From the NCBI GenBank assembly GCA_030272155.1, contig CP126194.1:6377501-6441500 (forward strand): a DNA stretch of 64,000 nt, read 5' to 3'. This DNA comes from Tetradesmus obliquus. Lineage: Eukaryota; Chlorophyta; Chlorophyceae; Sphaeropleales; Scenedesmaceae. Below, piece by piece: positions 45,250 through 57,004 of this stretch. The position numbers and the translations under genes were made by a program. Numbering within the stretch: position 1 is the stretch's first letter; the number at the start of each line of letters is the position of its first letter. Below the pieces are notes generated by a model, which was not told where the DNA came from, did not search any database, and was given only the letters and a program-made list of their open reading frames with translations.

Positions 45250-47465
45250 ATGAAGATCAACACATTGGCTTGCACAGGTGAGATAACTGGAGTGCCGGCA
45301 GCTTGTCAGGCCTTCGTCTGCTGCTGGTATGCAAGCACTAGCTGCGACAGCGCTGCCAAAGCACTATGACGGCACCGAAATATCAATGGTTTTCTACAAA
45401 GATGCGTTTTACGGACGATGCGGAGTGCTGACATGCCCTAATGCCAGCTGACAGCAGCTGCTGCAGCCTGCAGCAACTCCACTAGTACTAGCACTGCTGA
45501 GCGCTAGCTATGCTGGGGTGATCATGTCCACAGAAACCATCGGGCCTAATGGTGCTTGCATGCAGCAGCTGACGCCCTCAAGCACAACAGCGTTGTAGAA
45601 CCTGCTTGCAGGACTTTTGTGCTGATGCTGCATGACCCATGCACGCTGTTTCATCCATGCATAAGAATTAGCGTGCTAATGTAATGAATGATACTGACAT
45701 ACTGCGATTGTTTGATCTGCTGCTTTTCTGCCACAGCTGTGCTCGTGCTGGCTGCATGCCTTGCACTGCCGGCAACCGCGCAGCCAAACTATGTTCTGAA
45801 CCTGACCCTAAACGCTACGCGGGTTGGTGACAAGGCTGTTGGCATTGCCACCATCGTCAACCCCACCAAGCAGCCTGTGGAGGTGAGCATGCTGAGAGTC
45901 TCAGCTGACTGTCTGGTGCATGGCTAGCCTGACACAGTGACACAAGGCAGCCGCTGACTGCCCCATACACATCATGGTCTTGGTTTGGTAGCAACAGTGA
46001 TGACTCGCCTGCAGCTGCACACCTGACACAGCCTGTGATCAATGAACCTCCTGCCGCATCAACAGCTATAGCATCGTGCACTGACAGCACATGAAACGTG
46101 TGCCGCCGTGCGCACCTGCAATCAGCTGCAGCACCACAAACAAGGGCTAGCTAGGCGCAGCCCCCGGCCCCAAGCAGCAACGCTGCGAGCAGCACATCCT
46201 TGCTCCAGCTCACACAAATCATGTGGTGCTACTCCACGAGTCTGATCCGCCAGGTGGGCAAGCTTTGGTTTGACATCCGCTTTGATGACAAGGACTCCAT
46301 CACCAAGGACGACATCAGGCAGCAGTTTAACATGCCGGCCTGCAGTTCCACCAAGCTGCCCACCAAACTGGCGCCGGGTGCTGCGCTCGCTTGGTGAGTG
46401 GGCCTTTGGCTTTTATTTTTAAACATAATGTTGAACCATAATGTTCAAACATATGTTCAGCCATTAGTAATGAGCACATCTGCTCAGGCTGGACGCAACA
46501 CAACCACACTTTGGTCTCTTGCAGGATTTTGGTGGAGCTGCCAGATTGTCAGCTGACTCTGTGCAGAGCCTTGCTTGTGGCTTGTGCCATGATGCTGCAG
46601 CAGAGCCAAGCATGCATGCATGCTGTCTGCTTGGCCATCACCACAGAACATATGCTCCTGCAAAGCACAGACTGGGGCTGGCTCCTGTTGCGCAGCCAGT
46701 CCCAAGGCTAATCACATGCCTGTGTGATTGTACATGTGCTCACCTCGATACATGTTTGCCTGCTGCACTGCCTGCGCTTGCTGGCTGTTGCTGCATGCAG
46801 CCCCTTCACCTCCAACGACAACATCTACCACGGCGCCATATCCATTGTCAGTGGCGCCATGAAGCTCACAGAGGACAATGCTTCGGGCAACTACCTAGGC
46901 TTTGACGTCATCCCAAAGCTCATGCCAATCAGCGCTGCCAGCAAGCCCCCAAGCAGCAAGCCCGCAAGCAGCAAGCCCCCAAGCAGCAAGCCCGCTGCCT
47001 ACACTGCGACGCTGCAGGCCAACATCCCAGGCGATTGCATTAGCTGCTGCTGCGTGCATGAATCGGCCCTCGTGCAACGCTAGTGTACGGTATTGGAGCT
47101 TTTGCTGCTGATCTGCATGGCGCTGGCTGTTGCGTTGTGTTGCACATATTGTGTCAGCTTGTACGATTGATGGCTTTGCGCTATCCCTATTACATCTGCT
47201 TCACTAAACATGACACGGTGTTGATGATGGTGCCGGGGTGCACCCTGCAGGCAAGGACATTGCCTGCGGCCGAAAGGACTATGCAGGCAAGCCCGCTGCC
47301 TTCTGCAAAGTCTGCGGCGGCAAGGCTGCAGTGCAGGCGGCGTGCGATGCTCGCAAGGAGTGTGCAGCATTTGACATGGAGGGCTCTGACTGCGGCTACC
47401 TGAAGGCAGCCAAGGGGCCATTCAAGAAGCCTGCCAACGGCTTCACAAGCTACGCAAAGGCTTGA
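45250..47465 (+). CDS. small secreted Cys-rich (PAN-like) protein
   Basis: Exons 45250-45277, 45737-45882, 46254-46393, 46801-47030 and 47251-47465 give 252 residues. The signal peptide MKINTLACTAVLVLAACLAL is split by intron 1, with cleavage likely after ATAQ. The middle (YVLNLTLNATRVGDKAVGI ... WFDIRFDD ... YHGAISIVSGAMKL) looks like a small beta-sandwich. A linker of SKPPSSKPA repeats leads to a C-terminal Cys-rich module: DIACGRKDYAG, FCKVCGGK, AACDARKECAAFD, SDCGYLKAA. The CDARKECAAFD...CGYLK pattern recalls PAN/apple domains, so binding of sugar or protein outside the cell is a reasonable guess. The intron between 47030 and 47251 appears to be GC-AG (CAG|GCGATT), since no phase-correct GT donor exists. 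Function unknown. Confidence 0.7.
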
Positions 47466-49253
47466 AGTCTTATAGCGCAGCAGCTGCATGAATGAATGAA
47501 TGAGCTACGCGTGGTGTGTTCACACTCAACACCCGCGTACGTCAAGCAAGGGGACGTGTATAGTAGCGCAGCGGCTTGAGCTTATTGCTATGGCTTGGTC
47601 AGTGATCCGATTATGGTGAAGCGCTGCAGCTGTGTTGCGCAGGCAGCGCCAGCTGCTGCTGACAGTGGCAATTGGCTACGTGCTGCCACGTTGTGCTGAT
47701 TCCTTTGCAATGTATTCGCCAGCACTGACGTATGGTCCTTGGTGCGTCTGATGTCATGGAGGATGCAGCCAGGGTTGGTGGGTTGGCTGCAACAGATGCT
47801 TGATGGAATGCTAGCACACATGGGCATCGCTGTCCATAAGCTTATACCTTTCATACGTGTTGTTTAGCAAGGCCAGTTACACCAGTGATGTTCAATGGCT
47901 ATAACGTCTGTATAATACTGTCTAACATTTGTGACATCCGTGCTGTTTCTTCTGGTGTCTCTGACGATGATGAGGTGTTCTTCGATGCTTCCTTCTTGTA
48001 GTACGAGCCTCTTGTTAGCTCATGACTGGGGTTCCCATCTTTGCTGAGTGGACTACGAGCGGGTGCTCGCAAGTGTAACGTCACCATACTCTGCTACATG
48101 TTCAGGTTACACCGCTGGGTCTTGATGTGACATATGAAACAATGCATTTGCAGTTCACCACAATATCTGCTCGTCCTTTCACAAATGCTGCTTGCAAGCA
48201 CCTGCAGCGGATACCAAAGTCCGGCGCTATCTGTCATCATCATCATGTTACCATTTAAGCCATAGCAACGTCGCCATCGGCCCCGCGCCCCACAGGAGCG
48301 GCTGAATGAACAGGCGAAGGGGGAAGGATACCAAAGTCCGGCGCTATCTGTGTTGCTGCTGCTGGCGGCTGCGGCGGCAGCGCTGGTTGCACTGACAGCT
48401 AAACAGGCCAGCAGGCTGCCTACAACGGCAGCAGCACACATGACACTTAAAACACAACCAGCAGCCACGCAGATCAGTTGCAAATTTCTGCAACTACGTC
48501 CGTATACCATGCGTCTATATGTCCGCACAACCCTAAGTATAATTCATGGGGAGTCAAGTAGGGTCACACCATGCCACGCTTCAGCGCGGTGCATTATGTG
48601 AGCGATGCCAAGGCGTTCAACGCCACTGCCGACAGGCACCCCAGACGGCCAATTTGCAAGCACGAAATGACAGGCTGCAACACAGCTGGCGCAGCAACAT
48701 GCCTGCAGAATAGTTCAGCTGCAGCCGGCCACGCTAGGTGAAAAAGACCCCGGCAGCACCAGCAGAAATCAAGCCAGTAGCAACAGCCGCGAGCAGCCAC
48801 ACAAGCTGCGTCATCATCATCATGCTACCATAGAAGCCAAAGCAACATTGTCATGGGCCCCGCGCCTCACACGAGTTGCATGCCACCAGAACCCAACATT
48901 GCCGCTGCCTGCTGCTGTTGCTGTGGCCAGCGCAGCCTAGTGGCAAGCCATCAGAGCAACTGTGTGGTTGCAACCTCAATACACACAGCAGCGCGCACCA
49001 ACTCCGCCGTGCTGCAGGCACTGCAGGCGGGGAGGCGCCGCATCGCGCTACAGCCACCTGCGTGATTGGACGGTGCTTGTAGTGATGTTGCCCATCATGG
49101 ACCAAATCGACCGCGCCGACCACACATGCTGAGGCTGTCTGAGCAGCTGCAGCAGCTGTGTGAACGCTCGACTCGCTAGCAATACTAGAGCACCCTGAGG
49201 CCTACCAGTACCGCCTGGTATACAAGGTGTACAGTGTACGCAGGCAACCCCTC
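47466..49253. other. spacer with dispersed repeats
   Basis: About 1.8 kb without a supportable gene. It holds a direct repeat of 26 bp (GGATACCAAAGTCCGGCGCT core) at 48209-48234 and 48327-48352. A diverged pair of about 65 bp lies at 48233-48300 and 48811-48876 (CATCATCATCATGTTACCAT ... GGCCCCGCGCC). A weaker relative of the first part occurs at 16625-16655. This looks like remnants of a dispersed non-coding repeat family. Confidence 0.5.
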
Positions 49254-51894
49254 TCAGCGCAGGTCGATCACCTCATGTTTCGCATTTGGGTTCAGGTACA
49301 CGTGCCCGCACAGCTCGTACATCTCGCTGTTGCAGCTCGCGTGGAAGCCCCGGTAGCTGCAGCGCTGCACGTGCTCCAGCCCTGCTGGCGTGGTGAGCCG
49401 GAAGATGCCGCACTTCTTGCGGCTGTCTGTGGGGGCCATGACAATGGCCACAGACTCTTCCAGCATGGTCTGGTAGCCGCACTGCGTGTGGATGTCCACG
49501 GAGCTCAGGAAGCAGGTCTGCGTGGGGTGTGTGTGGATCCAGCCCAGCGGCACCAGCTCGCGCGACGACTGCGGGGACAACACACACAAGGCAAAAACCA
49601 CAGACAGCATCAAGATAATGTCTGGTGTTTGCACATGTATGTAGCTGTGGCAAGTAGAGCATAGCAGCTGAGTAACCCCCACAGCACCAGGTGTCCCACA
49701 GCTGCTCCTTATCCTGTGGCTTATTGCTTGTGTGTGCTTGATGCTTACATCCCATCCGCCACCGCGCCCTCACCTCTGCCTCCCACACCTCCTCCTCGCC
49801 CAGCATCTCCACAGTGTCGCTGGTGCCGGTCTGCTTGGGCACGATGAGCGTGGTGATGGTGAAGCGGCTGTCACTGGCAGACAGACGCCCAGCCAGGATG
49901 CCGCACGACTCGATGCCCCTGCAGTGACACCAGCAACAGCCACGATCAGTGCAAGAGCATGCTGCTGTTGCTGACGGCCAAGCACGCATGGAAGCTCTAC
50001 AAAATAAGCCACGCCTGCAGGCACTCTTAACGAGTCGCTTTCACTTGCTTGATAAGCACAGGGCAAACACCATGCAATGAAAGCGCCACTACAGCAGCAC
50101 TCCTGCAGCACCCACCGCCGCGTGTTGTTGGCTGCGTAGTGCAGGAAGTCATTCATGAGCGCCACGCTGATGTGCACGTCCCGCAAGTCCAGCCGCTTGC
50201 TCAGCGACTTGGGCCCAGCAGCAGCGGCGGCAGCAGCTTCCGCAACGCTCGGCAGCGTCACTGGCGCAACAGCGCAGCTGCCGTTTGCCTGCGCAGAGCA
50301 TTGTGACATGCTCTGCACCTCAAGCTCCTGAGGGCCTAAGCTAGGCCCTGCAGAGGGCTGCGGCTGCTGCTGCTGCTGTTCCTGCTCGCTGCTGGTGATG
50401 GCTAGCCTCTCAACGTCTGGTAACGCAGCTGCGCTGCTGCCGCTGCTGGTGCTGTTTGCCCAGAGAGTGTCTATCGGGCTGCTGTCAAAGGCAGGGTAGC
50501 GCGCCCTGCCGCTGCTGCCCTGGCTGCCCTGCTGCTGCAGAGAGCGCGGCCCCTTGGGTGCAAACAGCGCATGCTTCTGCAGCGTCTGCTGGCTGGTGGG
50601 GGCGTAGTGGCCGCTGTATGACACAGGCGCCCACTGCGCTGCAGTGCCGCCTGCTGCTGCTGCTGCTGCTGCTCCTGCAAGTGCTGCTGCGCCTGCACCT
50701 GCTGCTGCTGCTGCTGTTGTACCGCTTGTACTGCTGCGTGATGCTGCTGACCTGGGAGGCCACTCAAGGTCTGAGTCTAGCTGTACATAGCCAGCTGATG
50801 CAATGCCAGCTGCTGCGGCTGCTGCTGCAGCCGGCGGCGGCGCTGCTGCCCCTGCCCAGTCAATGTCTGGTAGCGAATTGGTGTCTGTTATCTGCACGGT
50901 GTTGGCTGGGCGCCTGCTGGTGTATGCGCGCGGCTGCGGGATGTGCTTTGTTCTGAGGATGATTTTGAGTTTTTCAGCTTCTGCTGCTGCTGCAACGACT
51001 TGCTGCAAGAGGAGGCAGCAGCAGTGGGCAGTAGAAGAATTGGTTGACAGTGTGAGCTGCGGTTGGGTGCTCTCATGCAAGTGAACTTCAAGTAAGCATT
51101 GGTTGATAGCAGTGCAAGCAAAGCAGGTTCATACGGTGTTATGCACAAAGTCAGCTCTGTAAGCATAGTGCTGCATCCATATCCACATGCGCGATTTTGA
51201 AGAAGAGGACTGTTACTAAGCGGTTGCTGTGCAACACAGATGTTCCCAGGCTCTAGTGTGGGAAGTTCCTGCTGGTTGGTGCAGCAACCACGTCTTGCAG
51301 CAACATACCTTTAGGTACTTCTCATGCTGTGCGCTAGTCTTGACGCATAGCCTGTGCTTTGATATGGTCTCAACCACCAGGCTGCATATACAGGCGAGCA
51401 CAGCAGGGCAGGTTCAGCAAGCTTACTGCCAAAAACAGGAGCTGTACCACGCTGTACCAAGATGCACAAGTGCAACAGGATGGCATGCATGTGTAGCGAA
51501 TAAGCAAGATATAAAGAAAGACACGCCTAGGTTCTGAATGTGCCATTGAAAGATCTCCGAGTCTTGCAGCAAGCTCAGCCAGCGAATGACACTGCTGCCC
51601 TTCACACGCACCTGATGAGCCGCACCAGCATAACATACAACTGCTCCTCATTGTTTGCTGCCCTGTACGCTGTTGCCTGCAAGTCAAATTCAATATGTTG
51701 CAGGTAATGTAATGTATGTGGATCATGGCAGCATACCAGCATGGGAGCAGCTGTGCAGGCCCCACCTGTGCCTGTAGCAGGTCAGCTGAACGGTAGTAGT
51801 GCGCCAAGGATATGCTCTGGTTCACTGGCAGCGTGGGTGCTTGAGAGTTCAAATACCCAACGAGGTCTGCTACAGGCTTCCGTGGCGCTGGCAT
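49254..51894 (-). CDS. AMSH: AMSH-type JAMM deubiquitinase
   Basis: Zn-dependent, K63-preferring deubiquitinase of the endosomal (ESCRT) sorting route. Exons 51894-51766, 51676-51612, 51381-51309, 51002-50116, 49918-49774 and 49568-49254 close in phase to 537 residues. The N-terminal MIT-like region is as in plant AMSH: PVNQSISLAHYYRSADLL, YRAANNEEQLYVMLVRLI, LVVETISKHR...HEKYLK. A long Ala/Gln/Ser-rich linker follows (about 95-355). The MPN+ domain begins at KSLSKRLDLRDVHIS. Catalytic residues are visible: Glu388 in ESCGILAGR, then H445-T-H447-P and S455...D458 in HTHPTQTCFLSSVD. The C-terminal YRGFHASC...CGHVYLNP...VIDLR corresponds to the AMSH-specific second zinc site and end. ATG 51894 is the first Met in frame. 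Confidence 0.9.
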
Positions 51895-52257
51895 GGCCCT
51901 CGGTGCTGGCAAAGAAGGTGCGAACAACTGTTCAGAGCATGATTCGCAGCGGGTGCGTACTAAGGGGAACAGCCTCCTGTGAACATTTTCATACTCAGAT
52001 GCAAGCTGTCGAGGGACTCTTGCTGGCTTACAGGCAACAAACGGCTACCAGGGCTTTCGGTGTGACTGAGGCCCGCTCGTTATGCTGGGGTTGATGGTGT
52101 TCGTGAGTCTGTAACTGTCGACTTGAAAGAACTGCAAAGTGATCATCGTTGTTTTGCCTTGATTCATGCAAACACCTAGTACAGCAGCAACAGCAGCAGC
52201 AGCTGTGCGACCCCACACGGAAGCAGTCCAGCTTTACTGACAGCACAAGCTCTGCAC
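51895..52257. promoter_or_regulatory. divergent promoter, AMSH / 902-residue protein
   Basis: 363 bp between two outward-facing start codons. No motif could be named. Inferred from gene geometry. Confidence 0.45.
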
Positions 52258-53124
52258 ATGCGACATGTACACCTTTCAACCTCGAGGTCCCTTGATGGGC
52301 GCTGCTCGCCTCTCCATGCACACGCAGTAGCACCCACAGCAGCGCGGCTGCTGCCAGGCAGCTGCAGCAATGCCAGTAGACTCCGGCTGCAGCTATGCGC
52401 AGCTCCACTTCCTTCTCAACAGCTCACGGATGAACTGGACATCATTGACTCACTTTTTGAGTCAGCACTGGACCCTGGCAGCCGTGAAACCACAGCAGGG
52501 CAGCCATCTGCAGGTGCAGTAAAAGGCAGCAGTCCTGCAAGCAGCTCTGCAGTCAACAACAGGGTGAAGAGCCTAGCAAGGCCTCCTGCATGTCTGCCCA
52601 AGCGAGCAGCAGCGCTCCCATGGGGCTCAGCCGCCGCAGCAGCAGCAGCAGCTGTCAAACCAGCAGGCGCAAAACAAGGGGCAGCACGCAGGGCAGCTGC
52701 AGCGGCAGCAAGCAGCAAGCTGCTGCAGCAGCTGCGGCAGCAGTCAAGCAGCGCTGCCTCTGATGCTACAAGTGGCCGGAAAACCAGCAGCAAAGGCAGC
52801 AGCAGTACCAGCAGGCGCAGGCAGGTTAATGGTTTTACTGACTATGATGATGAAGAGCTGTGGGAGGAAACCGGCAGCCAAAATGACGACTGGCTAGATG
52901 CAGAAGCAGCAGGATCAAGGAGCTCTGCTGCGCCAGCCAACCCCTGGCTGCTGCGGCAACAGCAGCAGCAGAAGCAGCGGCAGCAAAAGGCGAGGCAGGC
53001 AGCAGCTGCTGCAGCAGCGCGAGCAGCTAGGCAAGCGGAGCAAGAAGAGGATGAAGATGAGGAGCAGCTTGTTGTGCAGCAGCAGCTGCAGCGGCAGCTG
53101 GACTGGCAAGCCCTGCAGCAGGGC

Positions 53125-53164
<40 letters not shown>

Positions 53165-54966
53165 CAAATGTATCAACTAGCAGTGCAACAGCAGCGGACA
53201 TAGGCTGGGACAGCTCGGCTACGCCTACAGGTGAAGTGCCTGCTGCTGCACAGCTCACTCAGCAGGTGCAGCAGCAGCAGCAGCAGCAGCAGCAGGGTGT
53301 GCAACAGCAGCGTGAGCAGGCGCTGCTGCAACCTTTGAGGAGCAGCTTTAGCAACTTGGACACAGGCGCAGAAGAGTTGCAGCAGCGGCAGCAACCGCAA
53401 ACACAGCAGGAGCAGCAGATGCCACAGCCGCAGCGGCAGCAGCGCACACTGCAGCAGACACAGCAGCCTCTTGAGGCTGCAGCTCTAGATGGTGTGGTGA
53501 GGTCTTCAAGGCGGCTGCGCATGCAGCGAGCAGCGCCTGCTGCTCCCAGCAGCATGTTGCGGCAGAAGCAGCAGCAGCCTGCTGTTAGTGACTCATTTGG
53601 CCAGCCAGCACCTGCTTCTGCTCCTGCTGTTTCTCCTAGCATTGGACAGGCGCCTCTCATAGTGTTTGGCGGTCAGGCTGCTGGATCACAGGTGGTGTGG
53701 GCGCAGCCGCCCAGCATGGCTGCACCCGCTGGCACACAGCAGCAGCAGCAGCAATGGCCAGCAGTTGGATCGCAAGCAGCAGCAGCACTGCAGCAGCTGC
53801 CTGTAGAGGCAGCCTCTCAGCCTGCATTCAGCAAGCAGGGCAGCAGCAGCAGGGCCGGGGATGTTGGCACACCACCTGCTGCAGGCTGTGCTCCTCCTGA
53901 GGAAGTCAAGCCAGCAGCAGCAGCAGCCGGTGCTGCAGGTGCCGCAGTCAAGGGTGGTGCTGCCAGGGCCCGCTACCGGCGAGGCAGGTCAGTACAGGGC
54001 GTGTCAACCACTCCTGCAGAGCTGCCTCCACCATCACCACCAGCAGCAGCAGCAGCAGCATTAGAAGCAGTGGATTCTGCTGCTGCCGCCGCTGCTGAGC
54101 AGGTGTCAGGCAGTGCTGGCTTCACAGACAGCAGCAGCGGCGTTGCCTTTCAGCAGCATGCAGCGCAACATGAGCAGAGCAGCAGCAGCAGCGCAGAGGG
54201 CTTGCAGCAGCTGCTGCAGGGCCTTAACAGTGACAACTGGCAGCAGCTTGCCTCTCAGCTGCTGCCTGAGCTGTATGATGCCTCATGGCACAGCAGCATG
54301 TATGCCCTCATGCAGGACGCGTGGCAAGCAGCACTGCAGCAGGCGCCTGACCCAGCAGCAGCACCAGCAGGTTCCAGCGCTGGCAGCAGCAGCAGCAGTA
54401 GTAGCAGTGCAGCTGCCTGTTGGTGTGTAGAGGCCTTGTACAGCCCCAGGCGGTACATCTGGGGCAGTACAGTGCTAGCTCTGGTTGACAGCTTGGCAGA
54501 GGATGATGTGGGTCTGGCAGTACAGGCAATACAGCTGCTGCCAGATCAGCTGCTGGAGCAAGTTGTACTGCCTGCTGCTGAGCTGCTGGACAACGAAGTT
54601 CATGCTGCACTGCAGCAGGAGCTGAAGAGGAAGAATATCCGTGCGGGCGGGAGTGCAGCAGCAGCAGCGCTCATTGGACCTGCACCGTGGACACTCCAGC
54701 AGCAGCAGCAGCAGCAGAAAGCTAGTGGGGCGGCAGGCCTGCAAGCAAGCAGCAGCACCAGCACGGCTGACGCCCAGACTTCCTCAGCAGCGGCAGTCCC
54801 AGGAGCTGCTGCTGGTGATGCACCGCAGGCCTGCCGAGCAGTGCCAGCAGCAGGGAATGTGGATGATCTGCTTCAGGAGCTGCAGCAGCTGCGGGGACTG
54901 TACCCTGGCGTGGACTTGGCTGCACTGGCACATGTCGCACAAGAGCATGGGCTGTGGCGTCCCTGA
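52258..54966 (+). CDS. unrecognised 902-residue low-complexity protein
   Basis: Uninterrupted frame of 902 codons, unusual in a window where nearly every gene is split. The first 50 residues are basic, Ser/Arg/Ala-rich and almost free of acids (HLSTSRSLDGRCSPLHAHAV), which suggests a plastid or mitochondrial transit peptide. Then come short acidic islands (DYDDEELWEET; EQEEDEDEEQL) between long Gln, Ala and Ser tracts. The only globular-looking part is about 640-790: NWQQLASQLLPELYDASWHS, CVEALYSPRRYIWGSTVLAL and DDVGLAVQAIQLLPDQLLEQ. It ends in a short helix LYPGVDLAALAHVAQEHGLW. An upstream exon cannot be excluded. The long CAG-rich composition alone can keep a frame open, but the ordered C-terminal region argues for a true gene. 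Confidence 0.6.
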
Positions 54967-55127
54967 TAGGCAGTGTCGCTGTTTGGACTGTCAGACAGAA
55001 CAGCAGCAGCGGCACTGTACGCAACTTAGCAAGAAAGCAACTGTGATTGCACTTGTCAAGAGCTCCTAGTTTGCAGTACAGCTGGTGGCAGCGGCACCGC
55101 CCCAAAGGGCAGCAGCTAGTTGCGAGC

Positions 55128-55159
<32 letters not shown>

Positions 55160-55330
55160 CAGCTGTGTGCAGCTTGCAAGGCAGCTGCAGTGTTGTGTTG
55201 TTGTGCTGTGGTGCAGTTGGTGCAAGCCGTTTGTGCTTGTGTGAAAGGTGGTGCCAGGCTGGTAAGGTGATGACGTCTCACAATTTGGCCCATCCAAGTC
55301 TAGGGTGTTCACTGCTACTGCTCAACCACC

Positions 55331-55374
<44 letters not shown>

Positions 55375-56115
55375 GTAGTGGTGCTGCTGCTGCCGCTGCT
55401 GCTGCGCTGCTGCTGCTGCTGCTGCTGCTCATGGGATTTCCTGTGCAGAAAAAACTTGACACCTAAGGATGTGCATCGATGCACATAACGCAAAATATTC
55501 AATTACATACTCGTACAACTAAACGGGCGCGCCTGCTCTGTTCGGACAATAAACGGGTAGAATGTGGGATTTAATACCACATTCAGCTGTTCGATGGCGC
55601 TGCTGGCCACTGCAGGCGTCGCTAACGGCAAATCACAGCTGAAATTTCATCATTAACTACACTAAATCCCTTAGGGTAAGGTGTCAAACTCTGCCGTCAG
55701 GGAAATTCCATGTGCTGCTGCTGCTGTAGCTGGCTGTACTATTCCTTGTCCCTGGGCAGCTCAAGCTTTCGTAGCTGCTGCACCTGTCTGAAAGTGATAC
55801 GTCTGAGCATACGTGCGGCGGCTGCACGCCTGGTGACTATGGCTCGACGATCGCGCCTCACGCCAGTACTGTACCTGCAATGCCAGAAACACAGAACAGT
55901 CGCTACCATGGAGCACAGACACCAAAACATCACGCAGACAATGTTTAATATAACTTCAAGCTAGTTCAACCGCTGCGTTTATGTTTGCGTGCTGAACGGC
56001 GGGTGCTTTTGGCTTGTTCTCCTTCCAGCGCATGCTCCAGCCGTCTCTGCTTGCCAGCCCGCGTTCAGCCCACGAATCAACTTATTGAAGGTGTTATATA
56101 AACTGTGCTGCAGCT
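54967..56115. other. spacer with CTG tracts and a doubtful exon
   Basis: Contains CAG/CTG tracts at about 55130-55160 and 55336-55432. On the minus strand 55874-55739 follows a good acceptor (TTGCAG) and encodes a very basic 44-residue end (RRDRRAIVTRRAAAARMLRR ... LPRDKE, stop). It could be the last exon of an unrecognised gene, but no upstream exon was found. Confidence 0.35.
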
Positions 56116-56554
56116 ATGGCGTCTGCTGCGAAAGGTAGGCGAACATCAGACCATCCCAGGGTAATAGCTCTTACTGCTGCTAGCTGCTAGGGTTCTGGTT
56201 GGAGGTGCTGTACTCAACATCGTGTTTGCCTCGCAGCTCCAGAGTCATGCCTTCCCATGCTGCCAAGCGAGTGCCTAGAGGTAAGGTGCTATTACAGCAG
56301 CGCTGCTGCCTATCAGCAGCATGCAAGCAGCTTTGGCACATGGCCAGGTGGTACCACCTGCTGCACCAGGTTCACCTTGCACCAAGCAATATCTGTGCTG
56401 CCACAGTCGAACGCTTGCCCTCAACTGCTGTTTGTGTGCAATGAATCCCTCCAGGTCTTTCATGACCCATCAGTGGTTAAAGAGCTGCATGGCACCAAGG
56501 CGGCAGACCCGTACAGGTGGCTGGATGACCTGGACTCAACAGAAACACATGCAT
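56116..56554 (+). pseudogene. prolyl oligopeptidase, 5' fragment
   Basis: Three in-phase exons (56116-56134, 56237-56280, 56455-56554) encode an N-terminus MASAAK..., then SVVKELHGTKAADPYRWLDD followed by LDSTETHA. That is the signature start of S9A prolyl oligopeptidases (HG-x-K-x-ADPYRWLED). The next exon should continue the helix and then the beta-propeller, but nothing like it, nor the GxSxGG hydrolase domain, is found in the following 2 kb. I read this as a truncated or duplicated gene start rather than a working peptidase. Confidence 0.55.
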
Positions 56555-56607
56555 GTAGGTGGCAGACTTACTAGGCAGACACGCAGCAGCGGCAGCAGCA
56601 ACAGCAT

Positions 56608-56652
<45 letters not shown>

Positions 56653-57004
56653 TAATGAGAGCACCTGACAGGTGCTGTGTGGCACGGGCAGCACGTGTAT
56701 GGAGCACAGCCAGACACATGCAGCCCGATGGGGCATGACAGTTGCGCGCAGATCAGGCCAGCAGCTGCGCTGCGTTGTTCCGGCTGCACTGGATGTTGTG
56801 CTGTAAGCCTACTTGCTGTGCATGCTGTGCTGCAGAGCTGCCGCTGCGCGCTGCACTGCTGATTGCATTTGAGCACACCAGCAGGCTGAAGCAGAACCCC
56901 ATGCAGCAATACAACTGTGCACGTTGTACAATGCAGTGTGATGTTGGCTGTTTGTTGCATGAGCAGCTATATGTGCAGGATGTTATGTGCTTGTGGTTGT
57001 TGTG

